Shown here one piece after another: positions 8,758 through 18,579 of a stretch of DNA of 64,000 nucleotides. The translations under genes and the position numbers were made by a program. The notes beneath the pieces are model-generated. The model had not been told where the DNA came from, ran no database searches, and was given only the letters and a program-made list of their open reading frames with translations. Within the stretch, counting starts at the first letter, position 1, and each line of letters starts with the position of its first letter. The stretch is taken from positions 372,001-436,000 of the forward strand of contig CP102273.1 of NCBI GenBank assembly GCA_025148965.1, in the 5' to 3' direction. Source of the DNA: Intestinibacter bartlettii. Lineage in GTDB: Bacteria; Bacillota; Clostridia; Peptostreptococcales; Peptostreptococcaceae.

Positions 8758-9744
8758 ATGGCAAGTATTAGAGAAGTAGCTAAACTAGCTGGTGTTTCAC
8801 CAGCAACAGTATCAAGAGTAATAAATGGAACCGCCAATGTTGATGATGAAAAGAAACAAAGAGTGCTAAAGGTTATTAATGAAACGGGTTTCAGACCTAA
8901 TGAACTAGCAAGAGCTCTGTTTAAACAATCATCAAAGATTATAGGGGTAATAGTACCAAACATTGAAAACCCATTTTTCAGCGAGTTAGCAAAGGCGATT
9001 GAAGAAGAGGCGTATGAAAATGGATATAAGATGCTGCTTTGCAATTCTAATAATAACGAAGAAAAAGAATTGATGAATATACATATGTTAAATCAATTAA
9101 AAGCAGATGGTCTTATCATGGTAACAGATAGTAATAATACAATAAAAAATTTAGAAGACAATGGATTCCCAGTAGTTTTGGTGGATAGAAAACTTTCAAA
9201 GATTAATGAAATTGCAATAGTAGAATCAGATAACTATAGCGGTGGAAAAATAGCTACAAAACATTTAATAGAATGTGGTTGCAAAAATATAGTTTGTATG
9301 AAAGGTCCACAAAATATTTCGAGTGCAAAACAAAGATATTTAGGATATCAAGATATATGCAAAGAATATGGGATTAAAGAACAATACATAGAGTGTGGAT
9401 ACAGCTATGATATTGGATTAATAAAAGCAGAAGAATTAATAACAAAATATCCAGATGTAGACGGAATTATAGCAAGTAATGATATGGTTGCTATTTCTGT
9501 TTATAAAACACTTACACAAAAAGGATATAATATACCAGAAGATATACAAATAATAGGATTTGATAACATAAAATTTAGTTGTTTATTCACGCCGGAAATA
9601 ACAACTGTTGCTCAACCCATAACAAAGATAGGCAAAAAAGCAACACAAATTATTATTCAATATAGGGATGGACATAATATCGAAAGGGAAAATATATTTG
9701 ATGTTGAGTTAATAGAGCGTCAAACGACAAAAAGGAAAGGGTGA
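8758..9744 (+). CDS. rbsR: LacI-family ribose operon repressor RbsR
   Basis: This 328-residue repressor has an N-terminal LacI helix-turn-helix (IREVAKLAGVSPATVSRVIN, residues 4-23) and a periplasmic-binding-protein-like sugar domain (IIGVIVPNIENPFFSELA onward; DGIIASNDMVAISVYK). It heads rbsKDACB, the order seen in Bacillus subtilis, so ribose or a ribose phosphate is the likely effector. The start is the ATG preceded by AAAGGGG; an in-frame TTG at 8704 lies inside the operator palindrome and has no good ribosome binding site. Its stop overlaps the region upstream of rbsK, indicating co-transcription and autoregulation. Confidence 0.9.
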   Translation: MASIREVAKLAGVSPATVSRVINGTANVDDEKKQRVLKVINETGFRPNELARALFKQSSKIIGVIVPNIENPFFSELAKAIEEEAYENGYKMLLCNSNNNEEKELMNIHMLNQLKADGLIMVTDSNNTIKNLEDNGFPVVLVDRKLSKINEIAIVESDNYSGGKIATKHLIECGCKNIVCMKGPQNISSAKQRYLGYQDICKEYGIKEQYIECGYSYDIGLIKAEELITKYPDVDGIIASNDMVAISVYKTLTQKGYNIPEDIQIIGFDNIKFSCLFTPEITTVAQPITKIGKKATQIIIQYRDGHNIERENIFDVELIERQTTKRKG

Positions 9745-9749
9745 AAGTA

Positions 9750-10634
9750 ATGAGACTTGCAGTAGTAGGAAGTATTAATATAGACATGACAGTTACAGCT
9801 GAAAGAATTCCACTAAAAGGAGAAACTTTAATGGGAGATAATATCAGCTATATACCAGGAGGAAAAGGTGCAAATCAAGCAGTAGCAATGGCCAAACTTG
9901 GAGCAGAAGTAGAGATGTTTGGATGTGTTGGGGATGATGAGAATGGTAAAAAAATGATAGATAACATGAAAAATCATGGAATAAAAACAGACAACATAAA
10001 AGTGTTAGAAGGAGTTCCAACAGGAATTGCGATGATCACAATAGGTGAAAATGACAACACAATAATAGTTGTTCCAGGAGCAAATGGAAAAGTAGACAAA
10101 GAATATATAGATGGTATAAAAGAAGAATTAAAAAATTACGATATGGTAGTACTTCAACATGAAATACCACTTGAAACAGTTCATTATACAGTAGAATTTT
10201 GCTCAGAAAATAATATACCAGTAATATTAAATCCAGCACCAGCAGCAGAAGTTCCAATGGAAGTTGTTGAAAAAGTAACCTACTTAACTCCAAATGAACA
10301 TGAAGCAGTACTTATATTTGGAAATGAACTTTCATCAGAAGAACTTCTTAAAAAATATGCAGGGAAATTATTAATAACTCAAGGATCAAAAGGTGTTTCA
10401 ACATGTTTAGAAACTGGTGAAATATTAACAGTACCAGCAAGACCAGCCAAAGTAGTTGATACAACAGGAGCAGGAGATACATTAAATGGTGCATTTTCTG
10501 TACAAATTGCAAATGGAGCAGATATAAAAACTGCATTAACTTTTGCGAATACAGCAGCTAGTTTATCTACAGAAAAATTCGGCGCACAAACAGGAATGCC
10601 AACAGTAAGTGAAGTAGAAAAAGAGTTACAGTAA
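9750..10634 (+). CDS. rbsK: Ribokinase
   Basis: This PfkB-family sugar kinase of 294 residues phosphorylates ribose to ribose 5-phosphate with ATP. It shows the N-terminal substrate motif [16 protein letters not shown] and the C-terminal catalytic and anion-hole motif [13 protein letters not shown], containing the catalytic Asp. The ATG at 9750 has a GGAAAGGG site about 8 nt upstream; a GTG at 9741 overlaps that site and is less likely. It lies 5 bp after rbsR, which supports operon transcription. Confidence 0.92.
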   Translation: MRLAVVGSINIDMTVTAERIPLKGETLMGDNISYIPGGKGANQAVAMAKLGAEVEMFGCVGDDENGKKMIDNMKNHGIKTDNIKVLEGVPTGIAMITIGENDNTIIVVPGANGKVDKEYIDGIKEELKNYDMVVLQHEIPLETVHYTVEFCSENNIPVILNPAPAAEVPMEVVEKVTYLTPNEHEAVLIFGNELSSEELLKKYAGKLLITQGSKGVSTCLETGEILTVPARPAKVVDTTGAGDTLNGAFSVQIANGADIKTALTFANTAASLSTEKFGAQTGMPTVSEVEKELQ

Positions 10635-10666
10635 AAAATAAAGCAAAAGTTGAGGAGAAAATATCA

Positions 10667-11068
10667 ATGAAAAGACATGGAATTTTAAATAGTGATATAT
10701 CAAGAGTACTTTCATATATGGGGCATACAGATCGTATATGTATAGGAGATTGCGGTCTTCCAATACCAGATGAAACAGAAAGAATTGATTTAGCAGTTAA
10801 ATTCGGAGTGCCAACTTTTATGGACGTTTTAAAAGAAGTTGGCGACGATATGAAAATAGAAAAAATAGTTTTAGCAGAAGAAATAAAAGAAAACAATCCA
10901 AAAGTTTTAGCTGAAATAAATGAATATTTTGCAGGACAAGAAATAGAGGTAGAATTCGTTTCTCATGTTGGATTAAAAGAAATGACAAAGGAATGTAAAG
11001 CAGTAATACGTACAGGAGAAACTACTCCTTATGCGAACATAATTTTACAATCAGGATGTATTTTTTAA
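10667..11068 (+). CDS. rbsD: D-ribose pyranase
   Basis: This 133-residue RbsD protein interconverts the beta-pyranose and beta-furanose forms of ribose so that ribokinase can use the sugar after import. The N-terminus [20 protein letters not shown] carries the conserved histidines, and the C-terminus has the family motif [18 protein letters not shown]. The length is typical. A TTGAGGAG site precedes the start. Confidence 0.93.
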   Translation: MKRHGILNSDISRVLSYMGHTDRICIGDCGLPIPDETERIDLAVKFGVPTFMDVLKEVGDDMKIEKIVLAEEIKENNPKVLAEINEYFAGQEIEVEFVSHVGLKEMTKECKAVIRTGETTPYANIILQSGCIF

Positions 11069-11089
11069 TAAAAATAAGGAGGTAGAGAT

Positions 11090-12583
11090 ATGCAAATTGA
11101 AATGCGTGGAATCGATAAGTCATTTGGCGGCAATGCAGTTTTAAAAGGTGCAGGTTTCCTATTAGATGATGGCGAAGTTCATGCTCTTATGGGGGAGAAT
11201 GGTGCAGGAAAATCGACTTTAATGAAGATTCTAACAGGTGTTTATACTAAGGATGCTGGTCAAGTTATAGTAGATGGAAAAGAAGTTTGTTATAACAATC
11301 CACAAGAAGCAGAAAAAGCAGGAATAGTATTTATTCACCAAGAGTTAAATGTATTATTTGATTTAACAGTTGAAGAAAATATGTTTTTAGGCAAAGAGAT
11401 AAAAAAAGCATTTGGAATATGTGATAGAAAAGCCATGAGAAAAAGGGTACAAGAAATTCTAGACATGCTTGGTGTTGATATAGATCCAGCCCAAAGAATG
11501 GATGAACTATCTATAGGTCAACAACAAATGATAGAAATAGCAAAAGCTCTTATGGTAGATGCAAAAGTAATAATCATGGATGAGCCAACTGCTGCATTAA
11601 CTCAAAGTGAAACAGAAGTATTATTCGAAGTAGTAAATTCACTTAGAAAAAAAGGTGTTTCAATAGTTTATATATCTCACCGTATGGAAGAAATATTTGA
11701 ATTATGTGATCGTATAACAATTCTTAGAGATGGTACTTATATAGACACTAAAAGAATTGCTGATATCGATATGAATGACATAGTTAAAATGATGATAGGT
11801 AGAGAAATTGGAGAAAGATACCCATTAAGAGATGCAAAAATCGGAGATGTAGCATTTGAAGTTAAAAACTTAAACTGTCCAGGGGCATTCGAAAATGTAT
11901 CTTTTGATGTTCGTGCTGGAGAAGTTTTAGGTGTATCAGGACTTATGGGAGCAGGAAGAACGGAAATAATGCAAGCTATTTTCGGTAACATGCCGCATGT
12001 AACAGGTCAAATATTCCTAGATGGAAAAGAAATAAAAAATAAAAATCCACAACAAGCAATAGAAAATGGGATTGGATTTATAACTGAAGATAGAAAAGTT
12101 GAAGGTTTAATGTTAGAAGAAAGTATAATGAAAAATATTTCTTTAGCTAACCTTGGAAAAATCTCTAAAAATGGAGTTATAAATAAGAAAAAAGAACAAG
12201 AACTTGTTAATCAAGGAATTGAAGAATTAAAAATTAGATGCTTTGGACCGCAACATGAATGTGATAATTTAAGTGGTGGGAATCAACAAAAAGTAGTATT
12301 TGCAAAATGGATTTACACTAATCCGAAAGTTTTAATCCTAGATGAGCCTACAAGAGGTGTTGATATAGGAGCGAAGAAAGAAATTTATAACATAATTAAT
12401 GAACTTGCAGCAAAAGGTGTTGCGATAATTATGGTATCATCCGAACTACCAGAAGTTTTAGGAATGTCTGATAGAGTTATGGTAGTAAGAGAAGGCGAAG
12501 TAAGAGGAATTTTAAATAAAGAAGAAGCAAACCAAGAAAGTATCATGACTTTAGCGACAGGAGGAGAACTAAATGGAAAATAA
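11090..12583 (+). CDS. rbsA: Ribose ABC transporter ATPase, two fused ABC domains
   Basis: This 497-residue cytoplasmic ATPase energises ribose uptake. It has two tandem ABC domains. The first has Walker [10 protein letters not shown], signature LSIGQQQ and Walker [11 protein letters not shown]. The second has the degenerate Walker [10 protein letters not shown] normal for this family, signature LSGGNQQK and Walker B ILDEPTRG. It partners with RbsC and RbsB downstream; its 3' end overlaps rbsC by 11 bp. It has a strong GGAGGT ribosome binding site. Confidence 0.94.
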   Translation: MQIEMRGIDKSFGGNAVLKGAGFLLDDGEVHALMGENGAGKSTLMKILTGVYTKDAGQVIVDGKEVCYNNPQEAEKAGIVFIHQELNVLFDLTVEENMFLGKEIKKAFGICDRKAMRKRVQEILDMLGVDIDPAQRMDELSIGQQQMIEIAKALMVDAKVIIMDEPTAALTQSETEVLFEVVNSLRKKGVSIVYISHRMEEIFELCDRITILRDGTYIDTKRIADIDMNDIVKMMIGREIGERYPLRDAKIGDVAFEVKNLNCPGAFENVSFDVRAGEVLGVSGLMGAGRTEIMQAIFGNMPHVTGQIFLDGKEIKNKNPQQAIENGIGFITEDRKVEGLMLEESIMKNISLANLGKISKNGVINKKKEQELVNQGIEELKIRCFGPQHECDNLSGGNQQKVVFAKWIYTNPKVLILDEPTRGVDIGAKKEIYNIINELAAKGVAIIMVSSELPEVLGMSDRVMVVREGEVRGILNKEEANQESIMTLATGGELNGK

Positions 12584-13508
12584 AAAAGTAATGAATCGGA
12601 TACAAGATTTAGGTGCGGTAATTGCATTAATTCTTTTAGTAGCAGTAATAAGTATAATAAGTCCAGAGTTTAGAACAGTAAAGAACTTCTTATCTTTACT
12701 TAGACAATCTTCAATAAATGGACTAATTGCATTTGGTATGACTTGCGTTATCTTAACTGGCGGAATCGACTTATCAGTGGGTTCGGTGTTGGCGCTTACA
12801 ACAGCAATTTGTGCTAGTTTAATAGCTAATGGAACACCAGTTGCAATCGCAATGATAGTAGCATTAGTATTAGGTGTATTATTTGGAATTATAAGTGGTA
12901 TATTTGTGACAAAAGGACGTTTACAACCATTTATAGCAACATTAATAACAATGACAGTATTCAGAGGATTAACAATGATCTTCATGGATGGAAAACCAAT
13001 ATCTAACTTAGGAGATAGTTATTTATTAAAATTCGTAGGAAAAGGACTTATATTAAATATACCATTCCCAGTAATAATGTTTATATTAATCTTTATAGGA
13101 TTTATGTTTATATTAGAAAGAACTACTTTTGGTCGTAAAGTTTATGCGACAGGTAGTAACGAAAAATCTGCAAAATTAGCAGGTATAAACATAGATAGAA
13201 CTAAAATAGCTACTTATGCAATCTCAGGATTAATGGCAGCTATGTCAGGTTTAGTACTTTTATCTCGTTTAGGCTCAGCACAACCAACACTAGGTACAGG
13301 ATATGAACTAGATGCAATTGCAGCAGTTGCACTTGGTGGGGTTAGTATGAACGGTGGTAGAGGTAGAATATGGGGCACATTTGTAGGTGTTCTAATAATA
13401 GCAGTATTAAATAACGGACTAAATATCTTAGGAGTATCTTCTTACTACCAAGATGTTGTAAAAGGTTTAGTTATATTAATAGCAGTTTTATCAGACCGTA
13501 AACGTTAA
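12573..13508 (+). CDS. rbsC: Ribose ABC transporter permease
   Basis: This 311-residue integral membrane permease of the sugar ABC importer belongs to the RbsC/AraH family. It has about 8-10 hydrophobic segments and the family motifs [20 protein letters not shown] and [20 protein letters not shown]. It overlaps rbsA, so the two are probably translationally coupled, and precedes the binding protein RbsB. Confidence 0.93.
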   Translation: MENKKVMNRIQDLGAVIALILLVAVISIISPEFRTVKNFLSLLRQSSINGLIAFGMTCVILTGGIDLSVGSVLALTTAICASLIANGTPVAIAMIVALVLGVLFGIISGIFVTKGRLQPFIATLITMTVFRGLTMIFMDGKPISNLGDSYLLKFVGKGLILNIPFPVIMFILIFIGFMFILERTTFGRKVYATGSNEKSAKLAGINIDRTKIATYAISGLMAAMSGLVLLSRLGSAQPTLGTGYELDAIAAVALGGVSMNGGRGRIWGTFVGVLIIAVLNNGLNILGVSSYYQDVVKGLVILIAVLSDRKR

Positions 13509-13554
13509 TTATTATAAAAATTTTAAAAATAACCTAACTCTAGGAGGCATAATT

Positions 13555-14472
13555 ATGAAACTTAAGAAAATAGTTACTCTTGTATCATCAGCAATACTAG
13601 CATTTTCATTAGTAGGATGTAGTATAGAAGGTGAAGAATCAAGTGCAGGCTCAGACGGAGCTGTAGTGGGAAATGGAAGTATAGGATTCTCAGTATCTAC
13701 ATTAAACAATCCATTTTTCGTAACTTTAAGCCAGGGTGCTAAAGATAAAGCAAAAGAAGAAGGAAGAGATTTAATAGTAGTAGATGCTGGTGATGATGCA
13801 GCAAAACAGACAAGTGATATAGAAGATTTAATTTCAAAAAATATAAGTATTTTAATAGTAAATCCAGTTGATTCTGATGCAGTTGCACCAGCGGTAAAAG
13901 ATGCAATTGCAAAAGGTATAAAAGTTATTTCTCTAGACCGTGCAGTTAATGGTGTAGATGTAGATTGTTCAATAGCATCTGATAATGTTGAAGGTGCAAA
14001 AATGGCAACAGAATACTTAGTAAGTTTAGTTGGAAAAGATGCAAAAGTTGTTGAATTAGAAGGAACTTCAGGTTCAAGTGCAACAATAGACAGAGGAACA
14101 GGATTCCACAAGGTAGCAGATGAACAATTAAACGTTGTATCTAGCCAAACAGCTAACTTCAACCGTTCAGAAGGTATGACAGTTATGGAAAATATGCTTC
14201 AATCTAACTCAGATATAAAAGGTGTTTTCGCTCACAATGACGAAATGGCACTTGGTGCAGTTGAAGCAATAGGAAATAAAGATATAGTAGTTGTTGGATT
14301 CGACTCAACAGATGATGCATTAGCAGCAATTAAAAAAGGTAAAATGGCAGCAACAGTTGCTCAAAAACCAGATTTAATGGGTGCAACAGCAGTAGAAACA
14401 GCTATAAAAATAATAAACGGAGAAGCTGTTGAAAAATCTATACCAGTTGAAGTTGAACTAGTAACAAAATAA
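13555..14472 (+). CDS. rbsB: Ribose-binding lipoprotein
   Basis: This 305-residue periplasmic-binding-protein-type receptor is anchored outside the membrane as a lipoprotein: the signal peptide MKLKKIVTLVSSAILAFSLV ends at lipobox LVGC. The mature part has the sugar-binding fold (IGFSVSTLNNPFFVTLSQGA, NPVDSDAVAPAV, GVFAHNDEMALGA). It delivers ribose to RbsAC and is last in the operon, with a terminator 42 bp downstream. Confidence 0.93.
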   Translation: MKLKKIVTLVSSAILAFSLVGCSIEGEESSAGSDGAVVGNGSIGFSVSTLNNPFFVTLSQGAKDKAKEEGRDLIVVDAGDDAAKQTSDIEDLISKNISILIVNPVDSDAVAPAVKDAIAKGIKVISLDRAVNGVDVDCSIASDNVEGAKMATEYLVSLVGKDAKVVELEGTSGSSATIDRGTGFHKVADEQLNVVSSQTANFNRSEGMTVMENMLQSNSDIKGVFAHNDEMALGAVEAIGNKDIVVVGFDSTDDALAAIKKGKMAATVAQKPDLMGATAVETAIKIINGEAVEKSIPVEVELVTK

Positions 14473-14513
14473 TTTGATTGATTAATTGATAATTTGATAT
14501 TTAAGATAAATAA

Positions 14514-14545
14514 AAAGTAGGAGCATTTTGCTCCTACTTTTTTTG
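14514..14545. terminator. Bidirectional terminator between rbsB and maa
   Basis: An 11-bp stem AAAGTAGGAGC / GCTCCTACTTT with a 5-nt loop is followed by T-runs on both strands, ending the convergent rbs and maa transcripts. Confidence 0.9.
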
Positions 14546-14551
14546 TGAAAT

Positions 14552-15154
14552 TTATAAAGCTCTAAAATCTTGTGTTAAGTTTATTCTATCCTCTTCAGTT
14601 ATAGGACGTAAAACACGACATGGGTTTCCAGCAGCGACAACACCAGATGGTATGTCTTTTGTTACAACACTTCCACCTCCGATTACAGTTCCAGCCCCAA
14701 TTGTAACTCCACCGAAGACTGTACAATTAGCCCCAATCCAAACATCATTTTCTATAGTTATAGGTTTAGATGTAGAAATACCTTCAATAATACGTTCAGA
14801 AGGATAAATCGGATGCCCAGCACAAGAAAGACAAGTACCAGGTCCGATAAATGCATTTTCACCGATATTAATTGGAGAAGTATCAAGCATAACACAATTG
14901 TAATTTATGAAGGCAAATCCATGTGTGTGAATATTAAAACCATAGTCACACTTGAAGTTTGGCTCGATAAAAGTCATAGGACTACAAGTTCCAAACAATT
15001 TTTGTAAAATACTAGCGCGTTTTTCACTTTCATCAGGCCTTGTATTATTGAATTCCCATAATAAATTTTGTGCATTTGTTTTTAATGAAGGGTCCATAGC
15101 AAAATATTTTGCATAATAACCTTTTTCGTTTTCTATCATTTCCTTAGTTACCAT
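14552..15154 (-). CDS. maa: Sugar O-acetyltransferase, maltose acetyltransferase type
   Basis: This 200-residue left-handed beta-helix acetyltransferase belongs to the LacA/Maa group and transfers acetyl from acetyl-CoA to a sugar hydroxyl. The N-terminal Maa domain (MVTKEMIENEKGYYAKYFAM) precedes hexapeptide repeats (ITIENDVWIGANCTVFGGV, then IGAGTVIGGGSVVTKDIPSG). The catalytic His is likely in FNIHTHGFAF. The ribosome binding site AAGGAG is visible on the minus strand at 15164-15169. The physiological acceptor sugar cannot be told from sequence. Confidence 0.88.
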   Translation of the reverse strand: MVTKEMIENEKGYYAKYFAMDPSLKTNAQNLLWEFNNTRPDESEKRASILQKLFGTCSPMTFIEPNFKCDYGFNIHTHGFAFINYNCVMLDTSPINIGENAFIGPGTCLSCAGHPIYPSERIIEGISTSKPITIENDVWIGANCTVFGGVTIGAGTVIGGGSVVTKDIPSGVVAAGNPCRVLRPITEEDRINLTQDFRAL

Positions 15155-15365
15155 TATTAAAACTCCTTTTTATATTATTTTCAGTTATCTATATATTTTA
15201 AGACATATAAGTAATTTTGTTTAGGTTAAATTTTAAAATATAATAATCAACCTAATAAAAGTGTAATAAAATCCTATACCTTTTGTTGATACAATAGTTA
15301 TAGGTTAACTAATAGAAATAATTAAATTTAAGATCTTAAATCCTAAAAAATAAGAGGTGGATTTT

Positions 15366-15638
15366 ATGCAAGGTATTTTAAAAATAGAGAATCTGAAAAA
15401 ATACTACGGAACAAAAAATAATATAACAAAGGCAATAGATAATATCTCATTCTCAGTAAATGAAGGAGAATTTGTTGCGATTATGGGGGCTAGTGGAAGT
15501 GGGAAGACTACACTTTTAAACTGTATTTCTGCTATTGATACAGTTACAGCCAGCAAAATTATAATTAACGGAAATGATATAACAGAAATAAAAGATAGAG
15601 ATATAGCATCATTTAGAAGAAATAATTTTCGAATATGA
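15366..15638 (+). pseudogene. 5' fragment of a BceA-like ABC ATPase
   Basis: The 90-residue reading frame holds only the first third of an ABC ATPase: ILKIENLKKYYGTKNNITKA and the Walker A loop GASGSGKTTLLN. It stops at SFRRNNFRI, before the Q-loop, signature and Walker B, so it cannot be a working ATPase. In the bacitracin/lantibiotic-exporter (BceA/MacB) family this point continues as FRRN..GF.FQ. The next frame begins at once with the end of a permease, so a single deletion probably joined the two remnants. Confidence 0.8.
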
Positions 15639-16195
15639 AAATATTAGATAGTTTCATAATGATAAACACAGTAAAGCCTACAACAGAGAAGTTATATGAT
15701 GATATAGGTAAATATGTTGAAAACACTATGACAAACAATAAGGATAAATTCGATTTCTATGTGTATAATTTAAGCGTAAAAGGTGACGTGATATCAGAGA
15801 ATCGATCAATATTAACTATATTTTCATTTATTCTTTTATATATAGCATTTATATTCACAGCAATTGTAGCAACTATCTTAGCAATACAAACCTTGAGTGA
15901 CTCCACAAAATATAAATATCATTATTCGATTTTAAGTAAATTAGGCGTAGAACAAAGCCAAATATATAAAACAATAAGAAAACAACTATTAATATTCTTT
16001 TTATTCCCAGTAATTTACCCGATTATAATTGATATTTCAGTTACAACCTCATTGAACAGTCTCCTTAACCCAGCACTAAGTAGCGAATATTCATATTTAT
16101 ATGCAATATTATATAGCCTATCATTATTCTTATTTATATACTTGATATACTTTATAGCAACTTATTTTGGATATAAGAAAAATATAGAGGAATAG
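15635..16195 (+). pseudogene. 3' fragment of a BceB-like FtsX-domain permease
   Basis: The frame encodes about 186 residues with three hydrophobic helices (ILTIFSFILLYIAFIFTAIV, QLLIFFLFPVIYPIIIDISV, YLYAILYSLSLFLFIYLIYF) and YHYSILSKLGVEQSQIYKTI, the C-terminal FtsX-like domain of a BceB-type permease normally about 650 residues long. It lacks the N-terminal two thirds and directly abuts the ATPase fragment out of frame. It is most likely a deletion scar rather than a functional gene, although a small membrane protein could still be made from the ATG at 15635. Confidence 0.75.
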
Positions 16196-16235
16196 ATATA
16201 TAGATTAAAAAAACAAAAAAGGTTAGATTTATTAC

Positions 16236-16290
16236 TTGACAAGTAAACTATCGTTCACTATTATATAAATATAGGGTGAACGATAGTTCA
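16236..16290 (+). promoter_or_regulatory. Autoregulated tetR promoter with two operators
   Basis: TTGACA (16236-16241), a 17-bp spacer and TATTAT (16259-16264) form the promoter. The 13-bp sequence AACTATCGTTCAC (16246-16258) fills the spacer, and its exact inverse GTGAACGATAGTT (16276-16288) lies just past the predicted start. The second copy is itself a palindrome, TGAAC-GATA-GTTCA (16277-16290), a TetR-like operator. Confidence 0.8.
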
Positions 16291-16305
16291 CCAAGGAGGT
16301 TTGAA

Positions 16306-16908
16306 ATGTGTACGACAAAAGAAAAAATTTTATTAACAGCGCTTAAACTATTTGCACAGGATGGATATGAAGCTGTTTCAATCAGCAAAATTTCTGGAGA
16401 ATTAGGAATGGCGAAAAGTGCATTATATAAGCATTATAAAAACAAAAGAGATATTTTTGACAGTATTATAAATAGAATGGACGAATTAGATTATGAAAGG
16501 GTAAGAGAGTACAATATGCCAGATGGGAATATGGATGAAATCATAAAAGGATATAGAGAAATATCTATTGATAAAATCAGAATCTATACAGAAGCACAAT
16601 TTAAACATTGGACGGAAGAAGAGTTTTCATCTTTATTTAGAAGAATGCTTACTTTAGAGCAATATAGAAATCAAGAAATGGCAGATTTATATCAGAAATA
16701 TCTGGTTTCTGGCCCGATAGACTATATGACACATCTATTTGCTGGAATAATAGAAAAAAAAGAAGAGGCAAAACAATTGGCGATAGAGTTTTATGGTCCG
16801 ATTTTCTTAATGTATAGTCTTTATGATAATAAAAGAGAAGAAGATGATTTAGCGGAAATGTTAAAAAAGCATGTTGATAGGTTTTCTAAAAAAATGGATA
16901 GTTATTAA
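16306..16908 (+). CDS. TetR-family transcriptional repressor
   Basis: This 200-residue repressor has an N-terminal TetR helix-turn-helix (KILLTALKLFAQDGYEAVSI, then ISGELGMAKSALYKHYKNKR, residues about 5-45) and a helical ligand domain. The start is the ATG 6 nt after AAGGAGG; an in-frame GTG at 16276 falls inside the operator and is rejected. It is preceded by its own inverted-repeat operators, so autorepression is likely. The flavodoxin and membrane-protein genes follow closely and may be co-regulated. The ligand is unknown. Confidence 0.9.
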   Translation: MCTTKEKILLTALKLFAQDGYEAVSISKISGELGMAKSALYKHYKNKRDIFDSIINRMDELDYERVREYNMPDGNMDEIIKGYREISIDKIRIYTEAQFKHWTEEEFSSLFRRMLTLEQYRNQEMADLYQKYLVSGPIDYMTHLFAGIIEKKEEAKQLAIEFYGPIFLMYSLYDNKREEDDLAEMLKKHVDRFSKKMDSY

Positions 16909-16972
16909 AAATATTGTATAAAAAAATTTATATTAAGAAGAACAATAATAAATTATAAGAAGGGAGAAGGCA

Positions 16973-17482
16973 ATGAACGCAATAGTTTATACTTCAAATA
17001 CTGGTACAACAAAAGAATATGCGAAGTTATTAAGTGATAAATTATCTTTGCCTTATTATTCACTTGATGAAATAGAATATAAGGTTAAACCAGGCAGTAA
17101 AATTATATATCTTGGTTGGATTATGGCAAGTAGAGTAAAGGGATATAAAAAAGTAGTAAAAGATTATGATGTGCGTGCGGTGTGTGCTGTTGGTATGGGG
17201 GCAACAGGAACACAAGTTAAAGAAGTTAGAACAAAAAATAAAATCCCAAGTGCAATACCAGTTTTTACATTACAAGGTGGTTTCGATGTTAAAAAACTTC
17301 ATGGAATTTATAAAATTATGATGACAATTATGGTCAAAACAGCAGGCAAAGGTCTTGCTAATAAACAAGATAGAACGCAAGAGGAAGATCAAATGTTAGA
17401 AATGATGTTACATGGAGGAAAATATGTTGATGAAAAAAATCTAAAGGCAATTTTAGATTGGTATGGAAAGAGGGGCGAATAG
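16973..17482 (+). CDS. Flavodoxin-domain protein
   Basis: This 169-residue flavodoxin-like protein has the N-terminal FMN phosphate loop TSNTGTTKEYAKLL and the central sequence GSKIIYLGWIMASRVKGYKK. It is probably a cytoplasmic electron carrier or FMN-dependent oxidoreductase. It is longer than classic flavodoxin and similar in layout to HemG-like or uncharacterised clostridial flavodoxins found next to TetR regulators. A GGGAGAAGG site precedes the ATG. The next gene begins 1 bp after its stop, so the two are co-translated. The specific partner is not apparent. Confidence 0.8.
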   Translation: MNAIVYTSNTGTTKEYAKLLSDKLSLPYYSLDEIEYKVKPGSKIIYLGWIMASRVKGYKKVVKDYDVRAVCAVGMGATGTQVKEVRTKNKIPSAIPVFTLQGGFDVKKLHGIYKIMMTIMVKTAGKGLANKQDRTQEEDQMLEMMLHGGKYVDEKNLKAILDWYGKRGE

Positions 17483-17483
17483 T

Positions 17484-17897
17484 GTGAAATTATATTTTTC
17501 AAACACTACGACTATAATTACGACAATGCTCATTCTTATATTAATTGGATTTATGTCTTATTGTTTTATCAATAGGAATAATATACAATTTTGGGGCAGA
17601 AGAATATTAATTCTTGCTATATACGGTCTTGTAGTTTGTTGTTTTGCAGCAGCGCGAGATGGTTTGGATATTACTATTCAAAATGCTGTTGAAGGAACAT
17701 CTATAGCTGGTGGAATATTTGAAATTGTGAGTATTCCGACTATAGTTGGATGTATAGGGGCAGGTATTATTATAATTTCATCTATCATAGCATTATTTAT
17801 AAAAAGCCAGAATGTGAAAGAGGTTTTATTTTTTATAATGTGTGCGGGAATAATTTTAAAAATCATAACGGTAGAAATAGCGAGAATTATTATGTAG
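17484..17897 (+). CDS. Small integral membrane protein, four helices
   Basis: This 137-residue hydrophobic protein has four predicted transmembrane segments (ITTMLILILIGFMSYCFI, ILILAIYGLVVCCFAA, IVGCIGAGIIIISSIIALFI, EVLFFIMCAGIILKIITV). The GTG start at 17484 is preceded by GAGGGG and sits 1 bp after the flavodoxin stop, suggesting the two act together, perhaps in membrane redox chemistry (inference). No family was recognised. Its 3' end touches the kinase remnant, so its last few residues could have been altered by the deletion that made that remnant. Confidence 0.65.
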   Translation: MKLYFSNTTTIITTMLILILIGFMSYCFINRNNIQFWGRRILILAIYGLVVCCFAAARDGLDITIQNAVEGTSIAGGIFEIVSIPTIVGCIGAGIIIISSIIALFIKSQNVKEVLFFIMCAGIILKIITVEIARIIM

Positions 17898-18523
17898 AGA
17901 GTTTTGTCCATGAAATAAAAACGCCAATATCAGCTATTTCATTAGCTTGTGATAATAAAGAGGATAAATTAATAAAGAAGCAAATTAAAAAGATAGATAA
18001 TATTGTAGAGCAGATGTTATTTTATGCTAGAAGTGATTCTGTGGAAAAAGATTACTTTGTAAAAAAAGTGTTACTTGAAGATGTTGTGCATACTGCAATT
18101 ATGAATTATATGGATAGTTTAATACAGAAAAAAATATCATTAGATGTCTATAATTTAGAAAACTACGTTTATATCGACGAAAAATGGATAACCTTTATAA
18201 TATGCCAAGTATTACAAAACTCCATTAAGTATTTAAATAAGCCTGAAAAAGTAATAAAAATACATAGTGAGAACAATAAAAATAATGTGGTTTTGGTTAT
18301 TGAAGATAATGGAGAAGGAATATTGGATCATGATTTACCTAGAGTATTTGAATATGGATTCACAGGAACTGATAGGCAAAAACAATATTCAACTGGGATA
18401 GGGCTATATCTTTGTAAAAAACTTTGTAATAAGATGAACCTGGATATAAAAATTGAATCCCAGTATAAAAAATTTACAAAAGTTAAAATTATTTTTCCTA
18501 AGACTAATCTCTATAGACAATAA
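17894..18523 (+). pseudogene. 3' fragment of a BceS-like sensor histidine kinase
   Basis: The frame encodes the dimerisation/His box YYVESFVHEIKTPISAISL (phospho-acceptor His in VHEIKTP), the N box QVLQNSIKYLNK, the G1 box VIEDNGEGI and the G2 box STGIGLYLCKKL. This is the cytoplasmic half of an intramembrane-sensing (BceS/YxdK-like) kinase. The two N-terminal membrane helices are missing: homology begins at the last codon of the preceding membrane-protein gene. An upstream ATG at 17750 lies in an overlapping frame without homology. With the BceA/BceB fragments at 15366-16195 it looks like the wreck of one antimicrobial-peptide resistance module. A soluble orphan kinase is the alternative. 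Confidence 0.72.
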
Positions 18524-18579
18524 CCTATTTTAAAATAACACACAAAAACACAATGTTACTAACATCCAAACATATGTAT

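Noticed and set aside
17750-17893. N-terminal extension of the kinase fragment
   Set aside because: The 48 residues before YYVESF are translated from the overlapping membrane-protein gene in another frame and show no kinase or membrane-helix features.
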